IMG/VR virus record: IMGVR_UViG_3300009593_000159
Coordinates: 1 to 20,487 of that record
DNA: 20,487 bases
Direction: 5' to 3' (one strand)
DNA from: a virus
The notes under the pieces were generated by a model that saw nothing but the letters and a program-made list of their open reading frames with translations, was not told where the DNA came from and ran no database searches. A program made the position numbers and the translations under genes. Of this stretch, positions 15,201 through 20,487 are shown piece by piece; within the stretch, counting starts at the first letter, position 1; every line of letters begins with the position of its first letter.

Positions 15201-15643
15201 GTATATCTGGTAGTGGTAATGCTCAGTTGACAGCAGATATGGATCCGATTCTATATACTGTGGATGAGGCAACCGAAGTTACTAATAGTGGTGAAACAAC
15301 AGTAACCTTTAATGAATTTATTCCTTATGAAGTAAAATCTACTGCAAAGGTTGAATTTATGAGGTTGAGTAGAATCATAACCAGTTCACATTCGTTTGAA
15401 TATGTGGGTGCAGGTGTAGATATAAATACAGCTAACCCATTCCAGGCTGGAAAACCAATACCAGAAAATGAAGTTGTTGCCATTAACGGTGGTCAAGTTC
15501 CTTTCACAAGTACGGATCAAAAAGGTAATTTTAGAATTGGTGATGGATTGACTATTGATCAAACAACTTCTACAATACGTGGTAGAGATTTCAATAGAGC
15601 AATACAAGCACAATTAACACCACTTATATTAGCGTTAAGATAA
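12266..15643 (+). CDS. Large repeat and beta-helix structural protein, probable tail fibre or baseplate appendage (1125 aa)
   Basis: A 1125-residue protein. Residues about 105-240 carry four degenerate VGIGST-type repeats (RVGIGSTRP, NVGLGSTTPGARFQV, SVGIGTTLPQQKFQV, NVGIGSLDP), typical of phage fibres. Residues 429-564 hold four tandem 34-aa units around GALVVTGGVGISKNLNVCGD. From about 604, IWVTKNGCDSNSG and AQMGDTIKVRSGIYYEDNPI begin a likely right-handed parallel beta-helix (pectin-lyase-like) reaching about 895. Residues 914-995 are a beta module resembling the end of the gp5-like protein. The C-terminus (GNFRIGDGLTIDQ...RDFNRAIQAQLTPLIL) looks like a compact folding or attachment end. 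An extended trimeric appendage is likely; whether the beta-helix has enzymatic activity cannot be judged. GGGGAG at 12249-12254 is a fair ribosome-binding site. Confidence 0.8.
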   Translation: MTQEQNFSDINDGGNHQVSNVAEFYNDVHVYGKLYADLVGGLSGDGSQGLTVDSLTVNNNATFLGDIFVEGLIDTDYLTVSQRLDVGMGGTVFTAISTTDGRNGEGQIGGRVGIGSTRPDALLQVGERLQSLVVTDGGNVGLGSTTPGARFQVGSECLIVNTDPCSVGIGTTLPQQKFQVNTGTNGAVISDTGQVGVRTAMFEGTEVFKVNSLDNSFVITDTGNVGIGSLDPTAIPGYNSSQEGIIKLNVEGSVKIDRNIIDSADSPGVNGYYLNRDGNGIRWVQASPISLDGMYVQDEGTDLPTNGTAQLFQWLNFVQLDSQGLGVDTLLPIPDPANPTAIAKIQTQDLWGHTNSNNDSPIYRMTKVGIKNNSPSTELDVTGEVHATGAVDFDDTLNVDGDTTLKAALDVDGLATFNNTTDATSPTSASVQLDGGLGIVKQIYVGGIAKIQDTTDSSSCTTGALTVAGGVGISKDLNICGDQKISSSTESVNCTTGALVVTGGVGISKNLNVCGDADIYGTTQSVDKNSGALVVDGGVGIDKNLNVGQNTKLEGTLELENQIIDKFDSNGVGVCKTDYRLSTFSTGVGVGVSWRPSGVQTKKTIWVTKNGCDSNSGLLEGDAKYTISAAAAVAQMGDTIKVRSGIYYEDNPIGLNYDVAISGEDLRLVTVVPNNTSKDIFHVRNGCLVENLSFKGSGGTTTTHHGLAAVAFPPTDNADKAIGGFIDLGPSNEGPNGRYKSPYVRNCTNFMTGSIGMKIDGNHVDASHTGTNDLGQDLKSMVCDAFTQYNEAGIGVSITNKGYAQLVSIFTIGCEKAIYCDSGGQCDLTNSNSSFGKFGLVADGTSGVEFDGTLSAKMEAEADKIEVTNCQDQSNNNRTPFDGQGAYFHLDMSDYPDTISTASVTAPLQTIRSIVVVNGGNPGDYSASAPPLVTASLPEGPESIIAEFSPNVSAAGTITSVDVIASGRNFLPTQNVVMSISGSGNAQLTADMDPILYTVDEATEVTNSGETTVTFNEFIPYEVKSTAKVEFMRLSRIITSSHSFEYVGAGVDINTANPFQAGKPIPENEVVAINGGQVPFTSTDQKGNFRIGDGLTIDQTTSTIRGRDFNRAIQAQLTPLILALR
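13550..13957 (+). repeat. Four tandem 102-bp (34-aa) repeats
   Basis: The GGTGGT(G/T)T(A/T)GG core recurs with exact 102-base spacing (13568, 13670, 13772, 13874). Units begin near 13550, 13652, 13754 and 13856. The second and third units are the most alike at the nucleotide level, sharing long identical blocks such as the run encoding GGVGISK. This suggests recent internal duplication. The second and third units also keep Cys at the same two positions. Confidence 0.85.
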
Positions 15644-15644
15644 T

Positions 15645-16637
15645 ATGGCAATAGCACCAGTAAATAAGTTTATTAATATTGCCGTTCCTGTTGCACCAGG
15701 TGTGCAGAAACTTTATGAGGTTCCAACAGGAACTTCTGCTTTATTATTGTATGCACAAGTATCTAATGTTGCTGTTGGGACAACTTATCCTACAACTACA
15801 TTTTGGCAGAGAAGAACGCAGAGAAGTACTGGTAGTGAAAGAGATATACGAGTTATAAAATCAGCAGAGATACCACCACAGGATGCATTAATAATGGTGG
15901 ATGGTAGAATAGTATTAGAAAAAACACCATTAGTAGTTGACAGTTTATACATTCGTGGAACCCAACAAGGTGTTGGTATTATTACTGATGTTCAATATGA
16001 TGAACCAAGTGGAATTGCTACAGTTGTTACGAAGATAAAGCATGGATTTAATGCTGGTGATCAGATTAGTATGGGTGGAATGTATTTCACTTGCCCAAGT
16101 TATTCTGGTATAACAACTAATATCTTCCCAGATCCTCAGAGATCTTATACTGTAGATACTGTTGATGGTAATGTAGGAACATCTAAAACATTCTCAATTG
16201 ATATTGGTGGTGCTAGTGGAAACGAACATGTTTATAGCACAGCAATTCATAGATTTGTTAGAGCAGTTCCTCAGGCTGTAGAAGTAACTGCAAGTTCAGG
16301 TGTGGCAGTTGGAACAAAGTTTAATGTAAGTGCTGCAACTTATACTGGATCAACTGGAGAAATAACTTTAAATATTGGAAATAATTCTTTAGCAAATGGA
16401 GATACGATTAAGATAGCAGATAATTCTATAATAATGACTTGTACTATGGATAATCATTATAGTGAACATTCTTATCCTAGAGCAACAGATCCAGCATCTA
16501 ATACTGCATTAACTCTTGCTGTTGCTGTTGCAAACGAATCAATTCGAGTAAATGTTGGTAAGTCTTATTCTGGTGGATACGTTGCTCCATTAGAAATGGA
16601 ATTAATAGCAAGTATCCTAGAGAATAGTAATGTCTAA
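15645..16637 (+). CDS. 330-aa virion structural protein, function unknown
   Basis: I do not recognise a characterised family. The 330-residue protein is almost entirely beta-type. It begins [23 protein letters not shown]-like strands (residues 7-29), then [28 protein letters not shown] with a [17 protein letters not shown] segment (about 150-165), a [19 protein letters not shown] stretch, and near the end [19 protein letters not shown]. There is no signal peptide, membrane segment or catalytic signature. The start ATG follows the previous stop after one base, and the 3' end overlaps the next gene by 8 bases (ATGTCTAA). Its position among fibre genes suggests a baseplate or fibre-adaptor protein, which is inference from context. 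Confidence 0.78.
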   Translation: MAIAPVNKFINIAVPVAPGVQKLYEVPTGTSALLLYAQVSNVAVGTTYPTTTFWQRRTQRSTGSERDIRVIKSAEIPPQDALIMVDGRIVLEKTPLVVDSLYIRGTQQGVGIITDVQYDEPSGIATVVTKIKHGFNAGDQISMGGMYFTCPSYSGITTNIFPDPQRSYTVDTVDGNVGTSKTFSIDIGGASGNEHVYSTAIHRFVRAVPQAVEVTASSGVAVGTKFNVSAATYTGSTGEITLNIGNNSLANGDTIKIADNSIIMTCTMDNHYSEHSYPRATDPASNTALTLAVAVANESIRVNVGKSYSGGYVAPLEMELIASILENSNV

Positions 16638-18447
16638 GAGATATTTAAGTGGGCGGGTTAAAAGATTACCGCAAGATCAATTAAAAGATGATAGGTATAA
16701 GTATCTTGGTCTAGAACAGGCAGAACCAAATCTTGCCGATCCAATTACTAGTCCTGCAGTTCCTTCTGGTCAACAGTATCAGTTGGTTGCTATTCCTGGT
16801 TTTGAAGGTAAGAGATATTGGGTTCCTGTTGGTGGTGGATTAATTCCAGGTGCTATAAGTGTATATGATGAAGGAGTTCTTGTTAGTGCTGCGAGTAGTG
16901 TAACTCAACTTAATTTTGTTGGTGCAGCAGTAACAGCACAAGTAGATGTTCAAAATCCTTCAGGGCATCCAGGTATTGCTGCAACTGTAACTGTTGTACC
17001 TGTTACGATTGGTTCTGAGCCTCCAGTTAATCCTATTCATGGAGAATTGTGGTGGGAAGATGATATTGGAGATTTATGTATTTACTATAATGATGGTGAT
17101 ACTAGTCAGTGGGTTACTGTAGTTGCTAGTGGAAACGGTGGAGGTCCCACAGGTCCTGTTGGTCCTACAGGTCCAACTGGAATAACTGGTCCTTCTGGTC
17201 CTCCAGGTCCTGCATCTACAGTACCAGGACCTCCTGGTCCTACAGGTGACGATGGTGCTGCTGGTCCTCCAGGTTCTGATGGTCCTCCAGGTTCTGATGG
17301 TTCTCCAGGTCCAAGTGGTCCTCCAGGTCCAGATGGTCCTGCTGGTCCTCCAGGTGATGATGGTCCAGCTGGTCCTCCAGGTCCTGCTGGTGGTCCTCCA
17401 GGTCCAAGTGGTCCTCCAGGTCCAAGTGGTCCTCCAGGTAATGATGGTGGATCTGGTACTCCAGGTCCTCCAGGTAATGATGGTCCTGCAGGTCCTCCAG
17501 GTCCAAGTGGTGGTCCTCCAGGTCCTCCAGGTCCAAGTGGTCCTCCAGGTCCTGATGGTGGTAGTGGTTCTGATGGTCCTCCAGGTCCTGCAGGTCCTCC
17601 AGGTCCAAGTGGTGGTCCTCCAGGTCCTCCAGGTCCTCCTGGAAATGATGGTTCTGATGGTTCTGGTAGTCCTGGTCCTCCAGGTACAATAGGTCCAAGT
17701 GGTCCTCCAGGTGCTGATGGTAATGATGGTTCTGATGGTTCAACTGGTCCAAGTGGTCCTCCAGGTACAATAGGTCCAAGTGGTCCTCCAGGTCCTCCAG
17801 GTCCTCCAGGTTCAGGTGGAACAGCAAATACTGATCCAGCATTTGACATATATGTAAGAAATACCCAAACAACTCCATCAACTATATCAGTTACTTTTGA
17901 TACTACCAATTATGATAGTTGGTTAGTTTTCGTTACTTCTGGTGGTGGAGGAGCTGGTGGTGGTTCTTCCAGTGGTAACTCTGGTGGAGGAGGCGGCGGT
18001 GGCGGTACAGCCATTCGTAGATATTCTGCTGCAGAAATGGGTAATGGTCAGTGTACTTTATTTGTTGGACAAGGTGGTGCTGCTGGTCAAGGTGGAGGTA
18101 ATGGATCTTCTGGTCAGTATTCTCAGTTCTATCCAAACTCAAGTCAGTATGCTATAACTGCTTATCCTGGTCAAGGTGGTGTTGGTGGTAATTCTGGTGC
18201 TATTGTTTCTGGTGGTGGAGGAGGAGTTGGATATGGTGATATAAATTCCTTTGGTGGTGAAGGTACTCCTGGTGCTGGTGGAGAAACTGGTAGAGGTGGA
18301 GAAACTTATTGGGGTGGTGGTCACGTTTGGACTCCTGGTGGAGGTGGAAGAGGAGTTCAGGGTAATGCTAATCCTATAGGAATAAATGATGGAAAACCAG
18401 GGCAAATTGTAGTTTTTTCATACAAGAAGAGTAAATTTACAGTTTAA
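16630..18447 (+). CDS. Collagen-like tail fibre with glycine-rich tip domain, candidate adhesin (605 aa)
   Basis: A 605-residue modular protein. Residues 1-125 form a probable virion-anchor region ([40 protein letters not shown]). Residues about 130-168 are a Trp/Tyr module ([25 protein letters not shown]). Residues 172-396 are some 70 Gly-X-Y triplets, a collagen-like triple helix with occasional one-Gly interruptions. Residues 400-435 are a beta segment. Residues 438-577 are a glycine-rich domain with runs such as [18 protein letters not shown] and [12 protein letters not shown], and the protein closes with GQIVVFSY. Glycine-rich ends of this kind are known at the receptor-binding tips of phage fibres (T-even gp38-type polyglycine adhesins). 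A receptor-binding role is therefore plausible but inferred. A fibre-assembly chaperone-like gene follows. Confidence 0.85.
   Translation: MSKRYLSGRVKRLPQDQLKDDRYKYLGLEQAEPNLADPITSPAVPSGQQYQLVAIPGFEGKRYWVPVGGGLIPGAISVYDEGVLVSAASSVTQLNFVGAAVTAQVDVQNPSGHPGIAATVTVVPVTIGSEPPVNPIHGELWWEDDIGDLCIYYNDGDTSQWVTVVASGNGGGPTGPVGPTGPTGITGPSGPPGPASTVPGPPGPTGDDGAAGPPGSDGPPGSDGSPGPSGPPGPDGPAGPPGDDGPAGPPGPAGGPPGPSGPPGPSGPPGNDGGSGTPGPPGNDGPAGPPGPSGGPPGPPGPSGPPGPDGGSGSDGPPGPAGPPGPSGGPPGPPGPPGNDGSDGSGSPGPPGTIGPSGPPGADGNDGSDGSTGPSGPPGTIGPSGPPGPPGPPGSGGTANTDPAFDIYVRNTQTTPSTISVTFDTTNYDSWLVFVTSGGGGAGGGSSSGNSGGGGGGGGTAIRRYSAAEMGNGQCTLFVGQGGAAGQGGGNGSSGQYSQFYPNSSQYAITAYPGQGGVGGNSGAIVSGGGGGVGYGDINSFGGEGTPGAGGETGRGGETYWGGGHVWTPGGGGRGVQGNANPIGINDGKPGQIVVFSYKKSKFTV
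17143..17817 (+). repeat. Collagen-coding GGT CCT CCA repeat tract
   Basis: About 675 bases of tandem 9-base and 18-base units built from GGTCCTCCA and GGTCCAAGT, encoding Gly-X-Y triplets. Codon choice is nearly uniform (GGT for Gly, CCT/CCA for Pro), so long direct repeats exist at the DNA level. Similar tracts lie in the tail gene at 19009. The lack of stop codons in all frames here produces spurious long open frames. Confidence 0.95.
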
Positions 18448-18449
18448 TT

Positions 18450-18980
18450 ATGAGTTTTTTAAACGATTTTAAAAAAACAGATCTTCAACAGCAAGCTGAT
18501 GCTGATGCTGTTCAAACTAATATAAGAGCTGGTATTGGAACTACTTACATAGATTTTGCTATAGTTGACAATTCTACTAGTTTAGTAGCAACTACTATAG
18601 TGGGTTATGCAGATACATCCAAGAATCCAACTTGTACTCAAATGGGTTTTACTGAACATCATTTCGTTGCTATTGGTGCTACTTATCGTGGTGAATTTGC
18701 TGGTATTCCAAATCGGTGCTTAGTAAGACCTGATTGGAAATATACTGATGCTGGTGGATTCTTTGATCCAGTTGATTATACGGAAGCATGGACAAAAGGT
18801 TTGAGAGAAGCCAGAGATAAAAAATTATCAGAATCTGATTGGACTCAATCGGCAACAGATAGTACATTATCATCTGCTAAGAAGACTGAGTGGGCTACTT
18901 ATAGACAGGCACTAAGAGATTTACCTGCTAACACTACAGATATTGCCAATCCTCCTTGGCCGACAAAACCATCAACTTAA
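18450..18980 (+). CDS. Tail-fibre assembly chaperone-like protein (176 aa)
   Basis: A 176-residue protein. The C-terminal third (about residues 115-172: LREARDKKLSESDWTQSA, LSSAKKTEWATYRQALRD, LPANTTDIANPPWPTKP) matches the phage tail assembly chaperone family typical of tail-fibre operons. In that family a DWTQ...W..YRQALRDLP...P.WP pattern recurs. The middle (SKNPTCTQMGFTEHHFVA) is less clear and may be a host- or fibre-specific part. It lies between two fibre genes, as expected for a protein that helps fibres trimerise or mature. The ATG is two bases after the previous stop and the ribosome-binding signal is weak. Whether it also stays in the virion cannot be told. Confidence 0.78.
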   Translation: MSFLNDFKKTDLQQQADADAVQTNIRAGIGTTYIDFAIVDNSTSLVATTIVGYADTSKNPTCTQMGFTEHHFVAIGATYRGEFAGIPNRCLVRPDWKYTDAGGFFDPVDYTEAWTKGLREARDKKLSESDWTQSATDSTLSSAKKTEWATYRQALRDLPANTTDIANPPWPTKPST

Positions 18981-18988
18981 AATAAATA
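18981..18988 (+). promoter_or_regulatory. T4-type late promoter for the last tail fibre gene
   Basis: AATAAATA at 18981-18988 begins at the base directly after the TAA of the preceding gene and lies 20 bases before the ATG at 19009. It repeats the arrangement at 11714. A purine-rich AAGAGG about 12 bases before the ATG can serve as ribosome-binding site. Confidence 0.78.
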
Positions 18989-19008
18989 AAGAGGTATATT
19001 AATACAGA

Positions 19009-20487
19009 ATGTCCAAGATTGATTTTCCAGCTAATCCTAATGTAGGTCAAGATTATTCCTACAATAATTCCATTTGGAGATGGGATGGTTTTGTCTGGAG
19101 AAGAATTCCCGATCCAGGTGCTCCAGGTCAAACTGGTCCTACTGGTCCTCCAGGTTTAACTGGACCTGCTGGTCCCGATGGTCCTACAGGTCCTGATGGT
19201 CCTCCAGGTCCTGCTGGTGGTCCTCCAGGACCAACTGGTCCTTCAGGTAATGATGGTGCTGATGGTCCTATTGGACCTCCTGGTATTGGCGGACCTACTG
19301 GTCCAACTGGTCCTAGTGGTGGTCCAGGTGCTCCAGGTCCAAGTGGTGGAACTGGTCCTGCTGGTCCTGTTGGTCCTGTTGGTCCTACTGGTCCCGATGG
19401 TCCTCCAGGTCCAACTGGTCCAGGTAATACAGGAACGATTGATAGTGTAAAGCAATATAGAACTACTGGTGTAGAGAGAAGTTGTGAAAGCCCGATCTTT
19501 GTAGTTAATAACAATACAATAGGTATTGGATCGACAAGTAACGCTTACGGAAATAGATTTACTCAGAATGATGATCCTACTACTGCTAATGGTGGTAGTT
19601 GGACTGTATGTGATGGAGATTTATGGTATGATATGGACTCTGGTGCTGGTGGAGGACCTGGTCCTGCTGGACCTCCTGGTCCTCCTGGTCCTACTGGTGG
19701 TGGACCTCCTGGTCCAACTGGTCCTGCTGGTCCTCCAGGTGGAGATGGTCCTACTGGTCCTGATGGTCCTGATGGTCCTCCAGGTCCTCCAGGTTCGGGT
19801 GGCGGTGGTGCTAATGTAGAAACATCAGATACACCTCCAACAAGTCCTAGTGATGGTGATCTCTGGTGGGATTCTATTAATGGACGATTAAATGTTTATT
19901 ATCAAGATGCTGATAGTTCACAATGGGTTAGTGCTAGTGGTGTAGGAATTGGATCTACTGGTGCTACTGGTCCTGCTGGTCCTCCAGGTCCAACAGGTGG
20001 AGATGGTCCTCCTGGTCCAGGTGGTACTGGTCCTGCTGGTCCTCCAGGTCCTGCTGGTCCAACTGGTCCTGCTGGTCCTCCAGGAACTGGTAGCGTATCA
20101 GATAAAATAGAAGAGGGTAATAGTAAAGTAGAAGTTATTGATACTGGAGTTGGTTTAGGTACTGTTTTTGTCAATACAGAGGGTACTGATCGTTGGGAAT
20201 TTACCCATCAAGGTCATCTTCTTCCAGTAGCACATGAACAATATGATATTGGATCAGCAGATCAAAAAGTTAGACACTTATTCTTATCTGATAACAGTAT
20301 AAAATTTGTTAAGAGTGATAATACAGTTAATTCATTAGGTATATGGACAGGTACTGATAAATTAACCTGGACTGGATCATATGGTTTTATGAATTTAAGT
20401 GGGCATATTATTCCCACTGATAATGCACAGTATGATCTAGGTAATGCAGAATATAAGATTAGACATTTATTCTTATCTGATAATAGT
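19009..20487 (+). CDS. Modular collagen-like tail fibre protein (5' 493 codons, 3' end outside window)
   Basis: From ATG 19009 the frame stays open for exactly 493 codons to the last base, so the gene continues beyond the window. The product starts [20 protein letters not shown] and [11 protein letters not shown], a short Trp/Tyr module, followed by collagen-like Gly-X-Y at residues 37-139. A beta segment and a second Trp/Tyr module ([12 protein letters not shown], about 185-211) lead into collagen 216-264. A third module ([20 protein letters not shown], about 271-309) leads into collagen 318-361. From 365 a beta domain begins, with two 63-aa-spaced repeats at 402 and 465 ([20 protein letters not shown] and [20 protein letters not shown]). 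That last motif is typical of phage tail fibres. It is probably a long trimeric fibre with hinges; the receptor-binding tip should lie downstream. Confidence 0.88.
   Translation, partial: MSKIDFPANPNVGQDYSYNNSIWRWDGFVWRRIPDPGAPGQTGPTGPPGLTGPAGPDGPTGPDGPPGPAGGPPGPTGPSGNDGADGPIGPPGIGGPTGPTGPSGGPGAPGPSGGTGPAGPVGPVGPTGPDGPPGPTGPGNTGTIDSVKQYRTTGVERSCESPIFVVNNNTIGIGSTSNAYGNRFTQNDDPTTANGGSWTVCDGDLWYDMDSGAGGGPGPAGPPGPPGPTGGGPPGPTGPAGPPGGDGPTGPDGPDGPPGPPGSGGGGANVETSDTPPTSPSDGDLWWDSINGRLNVYYQDADSSQWVSASGVGIGSTGATGPAGPPGPTGGDGPPGPGGTGPAGPPGPAGPTGPAGPPGTGSVSDKIEEGNSKVEVIDTGVGLGTVFVNTEGTDRWEFTHQGHLLPVAHEQYDIGSADQKVRHLFLSDNSIKFVKSDNTVNSLGIWTGTDKLTWTGSYGFMNLSGHIIPTDNAQYDLGNAEYKIRHLFLSDNS
20212..20487 (+). 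repeat. DIG...RHLFLSDNS tail fibre repeats (63-aa period)
   Basis: GH(L/I)(L/I)P...QYD(I/L)G followed by (V/I)RHLFLSDNS occurs at 20212 and again at 20401, spaced 189 bases. The DNA is near identical over the run encoding RHLFLSDN. Further copies probably follow outside the window. Confidence 0.8.

Noticed and set aside
15421-15428. TATAAATA inside the 1125-aa gene
   Set aside because: An exact late-box match, but it lies within coding sequence, over 200 bases before the next start codon, unlike the 20-28 base spacing of the other boxes. Probably chance in AT-rich DNA.
17246-17692. Val/Leu-rich open frame overlapping the collagen tract on the plus strand
   Set aside because: A frame-shifted reading of the same GGTCCTCCA repeats; low-complexity product with no start context.
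17106-17909. Long antisense Pro/Gly-rich open frame opposite the collagen tract
   Set aside because: The repeat units lack stop codons in several frames and their reverse complement also encodes Pro/Gly; no ribosome-binding site or promoter, so a by-product of composition.
19128-19514. Antisense Gly/Pro open frame in the last fibre gene
   Set aside because: Same composition effect; the plus-strand frame from 19009 is fully open and carries recognisable fibre motifs.
1-20487. tRNA genes, CRISPR arrays, insertion sequences, homing endonucleases or a diversity-generating retroelement
   Set aside because: No cloverleaf, spaced identical repeats, transposase, HNH/GIY-YIG or reverse transcriptase was seen. 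The only repeats are coding repeats in fibre genes.

Overview
The window is a stretch of the structural (late) region of a T4-like marine myovirus, most probably a cyanophage of Prochlorococcus or Synechococcus. The basis is a set of recognisable T4 core tail genes (gp32, gp53, gp48, gp4, gp54, gp26, gp27, gp5-like), AT-rich coding sequence, very tight gene packing, T4-type late promoter boxes (TATAAATA, AATAAATA, CTAAATAG), and the collagen-like and glycine-rich fibre genes common in marine T4-like phages. The host assignment is inference: no photosynthesis gene, tRNA or other host-specific marker lies in the window.

Layout. (1) 1-493: the 3' end of gene 32 (single-stranded DNA-binding protein) with a strong intrinsic terminator. 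(2) 492-3196, minus strand: gp4, a 114-aa unknown, gp48 and gp53, joined by 1-4 nt overlaps except for a short gap before gp48 that holds its own late promoter. (3) 3197-3229: a divergent intergenic region with two CTAAATAG boxes facing each other. (4) 3230-11713, plus strand: gp54, gp26, a short gp51-like ORF, two tape-measure-like proteins, gp27 and a gp5-like hub protein. (5) 11742-18980: a second late unit, starting at an AATAAATA box that touches the gp5 stop codon. It holds a small spike-like beta protein, a 1125-aa repeat and beta-helix fibre protein, a 330-aa structural protein, a 605-aa collagen-like and glycine-rich candidate adhesin, and a tail-fibre assembly chaperone-like protein. 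(6) 19009 to the window end: a third unit with its own AATAAATA box, encoding a collagen-like tail fibre that is open to the last base.

Together the genes build a contractile-tail baseplate. gp5-like, gp27, gp26 and gp51 make or assemble the hub, gp53 belongs to the wedges, gp48 and gp54 start the tail tube, the tape-measure-like proteins set or fill the tail lumen, and the downstream genes supply spike and host-recognition fibres.

The observations most worth a second look are: a T-TTT-TTC slippery heptamer that would fuse gp26 to the gp51-like ORF by -1 frameshifting just upstream of the tape-measure genes; a tandem pair of tape-measure-like proteins; a gp5-like protein with no visible lysozyme domain followed by a separate spike-like protein with an HxHxH cluster; the opposed late promoters; and the modular collagen fibre genes.
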